Source: DATFGK01 sp046712825 (GTDB lineage Bacteria > Actinomycetota > AC-67). From it: a DNA stretch of 6,423 bases. The number at the start of each line of letters is the position of its first letter. The stretch's first letter is position 1. The translations under genes and the position numbers were made by a program. The notes under the pieces are model-generated. The model was not told the DNA's origin. It made no database searches and saw only the letters and a list, made by a program, of their open reading frames with translations. Location: contig JBKKCR010000078.1 in assembly GCA_046712825.1 (NCBI GenBank), forward strand, positions 1 to 6,423, in the 5' to 3' direction. Shown in pieces: positions 5,720 to 6,423 of this stretch.

Positions 5720-6229
5720 TCAGGCCTCTCGTGGTGTCGGACGTCCCGGCTGCTCCTCGGGGTGATGGGAGCGCTTCGGCACCATGACCTTGCGCCGGAA
5801 GTAGAGGACCTCCACGCCGTCCTGGTTGTAGCCGCGGGTCTCGACGCTAATGATGCCCCGATCCTGCTTCGACTTGGACTCCTGCTTGTCGAGAACCTTC
5901 GTCTCCGCATACAGGGTGTCACCGTGGAACATCGGGGATGTGTGCTTGAGGGATTCGACCTCGAGGTTCGCGATCGCTTTGCCGGAGACGTCGGGCACGC
6001 TCATGCCGAGCGCGAGCGAGTACACGAGGTTTCCTACGACGACGTTGCGCTTGAACTGGGTCTGCGTCCCCGCGTAGTGCGCGTTGGTGTGGAGCGGGTG
6101 ATGGTTCATCGTGATCATGCAGAACAGATGATCGTCGTACTCGGTGATCGTCTTGCCGGGCCAGTGCTTGTAAACATCGCCGACCTCGAAGTCCTCGAAG
6201 CAGCGTCCGAACGGTCGGGCCTCGCCCAT
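5720..6229 (-). CDS. MaoC-family hot-dog dehydratase/hydratase (mesaconyl-CoA hydratase-like)
   Basis: A 169-residue single-domain hot-dog protein. Family features in order are an N-terminal FEDFEVGDVYKHWPGKTITE (11-30), the active-site stretch MNHHPLHTNAHYA (41-53), the helix segment GNLVYSLALGMSVPD (66-80), then FHGDTLYAETKVLDKQESKS (101-120) and GYNQDGVEVLYFRRKVMV (133-150). This is the pattern of the MaoC-like subgroup related to beta-methylmalyl-CoA/mesaconyl-CoA hydratases, which add or remove water on enoyl-CoA esters. In R-hydratases the active site has Asp and His in DxNPxH; here Asn42 sits where Asp would be and His47 is kept. As far as I recall, the MN..PLH form is normal for this subgroup. 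The substrate cannot be told from sequence. The ATG at 6229 has a strong AGGAGG 5 bp upstream, so an upstream in-frame extension is rejected. The preceding gene ends 23 bp before it, suggesting co-transcription. Confidence 0.9.
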   Translation of the reverse strand: MGEARPFGRCFEDFEVGDVYKHWPGKTITEYDDHLFCMITMNHHPLHTNAHYAGTQTQFKRNVVVGNLVYSLALGMSVPDVSGKAIANLEVESLKHTSPMFHGDTLYAETKVLDKQESKSKQDRGIISVETRGYNQDGVEVLYFRRKVMVPKRSHHPEEQPGRPTPREA

Positions 6230-6234
6230 GACAT

Positions 6235-6240
6235 CCTCCT
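6235..6240 (-). promoter_or_regulatory. ribosome binding site fixing the maoC-like start
   Basis: A perfect AGGAGG on the minus strand, 5 bp before the ATG at 6229. It rules out the longer in-frame reading that would begin at 6409, which lacks family similarity in its extra 60 residues. Confidence 0.85.
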
Positions 6241-6252
6241 CACGCGAACCGG

Positions 6253-6423
6253 TCACTGCAGCAGGGGGAACGAATCCGAAAGAGGACCGAGCAACTCGCG
6301 CTCGGCCGTAGTTAGGTTCTCTCGCCCCGTCCCGACGATCGCGAAACGCTCGTCCTCCATCCCGAGGCGACGCAGATCCGTCCCGAGCAGCCCGCGCAAG
6401 ACGTCGCACGCGGCCTCGAGCCC
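6253..6423 (-). CDS. C-terminal fragment of an unrecognised protein (5' end outside window)
   Basis: The minus strand reads open from the window edge to a TGA at 6253-6255, giving 56 C-terminal residues: it starts GLEAACDVLRGLLGTDLRRL, continues with ERFAIVGTGREN, and ends in LSDSFPLLQ. I do not recognise the family. The composition is normal for the genome, with mixed helix and strand, no membrane segment and no cysteine cluster. It is a real gene candidate because it runs in the same direction as the maoC-like gene and stops 23 bp before that gene's start with the AGGAGG in the gap, a typical operon arrangement. That context weakly suggests acyl-CoA metabolism. A different frame covering the same bases appears to extend the maoC-like protein upstream, but this is explained by the well-supported start at 6229. 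Confidence 0.55.
   Translation of the reverse strand, partial: GLEAACDVLRGLLGTDLRRLGMEDERFAIVGTGRENLTTAERELLGPLSDSFPLLQ

Noticed and set aside
6230..6409. 60-residue N-terminal extension of the maoC-like protein
   Set aside because: The AGGAGG 5 bp before the ATG at 6229 and the family N terminus fix the start there. The extension has no family similarity and overlaps the end of the upstream gene in another frame.

Overview
The window looks like chromosomal DNA from a GC-rich bacterium, most likely a deep-branching member of Actinomycetota. Three things point that way: a DUF1918-type small protein, a MarP-type protease that joins a CvpA-like membrane domain to a trypsin domain, and a 16S rRNA with the GTCCTAGCCGTAAACG signature in the 790-810 region. 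This placement is inference. I did not recognise the 16S as any named genus, and ThiI is not typical of the well-known actinobacteria, so another high-GC Terrabacteria lineage is possible.

Layout. Positions 1 to about 980 hold the 5' two-thirds of a 16S rRNA gene on the minus strand, cut by the window edge at about E. coli position 976. Its leader (about 981-1226) contains a boxA-like antitermination element and a hairpin, and a good promoter lies at 1233-1260. Next come a small plus-strand DUF1918 protein with a histone-H1-like Lys/Ala tail (1310-1567), a minus-strand protein that is almost entirely coiled coil and of unknown family (1564-2583), and minus-strand ThiI, the tRNA 4-thiouridine synthetase (2665-3834). 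A plus-strand lipoprotein of unknown function (3876-4478) is divergent from thiI. The minus-strand MarP-like membrane serine protease (4481-5662), a MaoC-family hydratase (5720-6229) and the C-terminal end of an unrecognised protein (6253-6423, running off the window) may form one transcription unit.

How the genes relate. No single pathway links them. The rRNA gene and thiI both serve translation (ribosome, tRNA thiolation). The lipoprotein and the MarP-like protease both act at the cell envelope and converge tail to tail with 2 bp between their stop codons. The gene fragment and maoC are co-directional, 23 bp apart, and probably co-transcribed, which would suit acyl-CoA metabolism. The short thiI/lipoprotein intergenic region carries a -10-like hexamer exactly six bases before each GTG start, which suggests that both mRNAs are leaderless.

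I see no CRISPR array, tRNA gene, insertion sequence, phage gene or toxin-antitoxin pair. This is mainly an ordinary core-genome region. The points most worth following up are the leaderless divergent promoter pair, the tailed DUF1918 protein beside the rRNA operon, and the unclassified coiled-coil protein.
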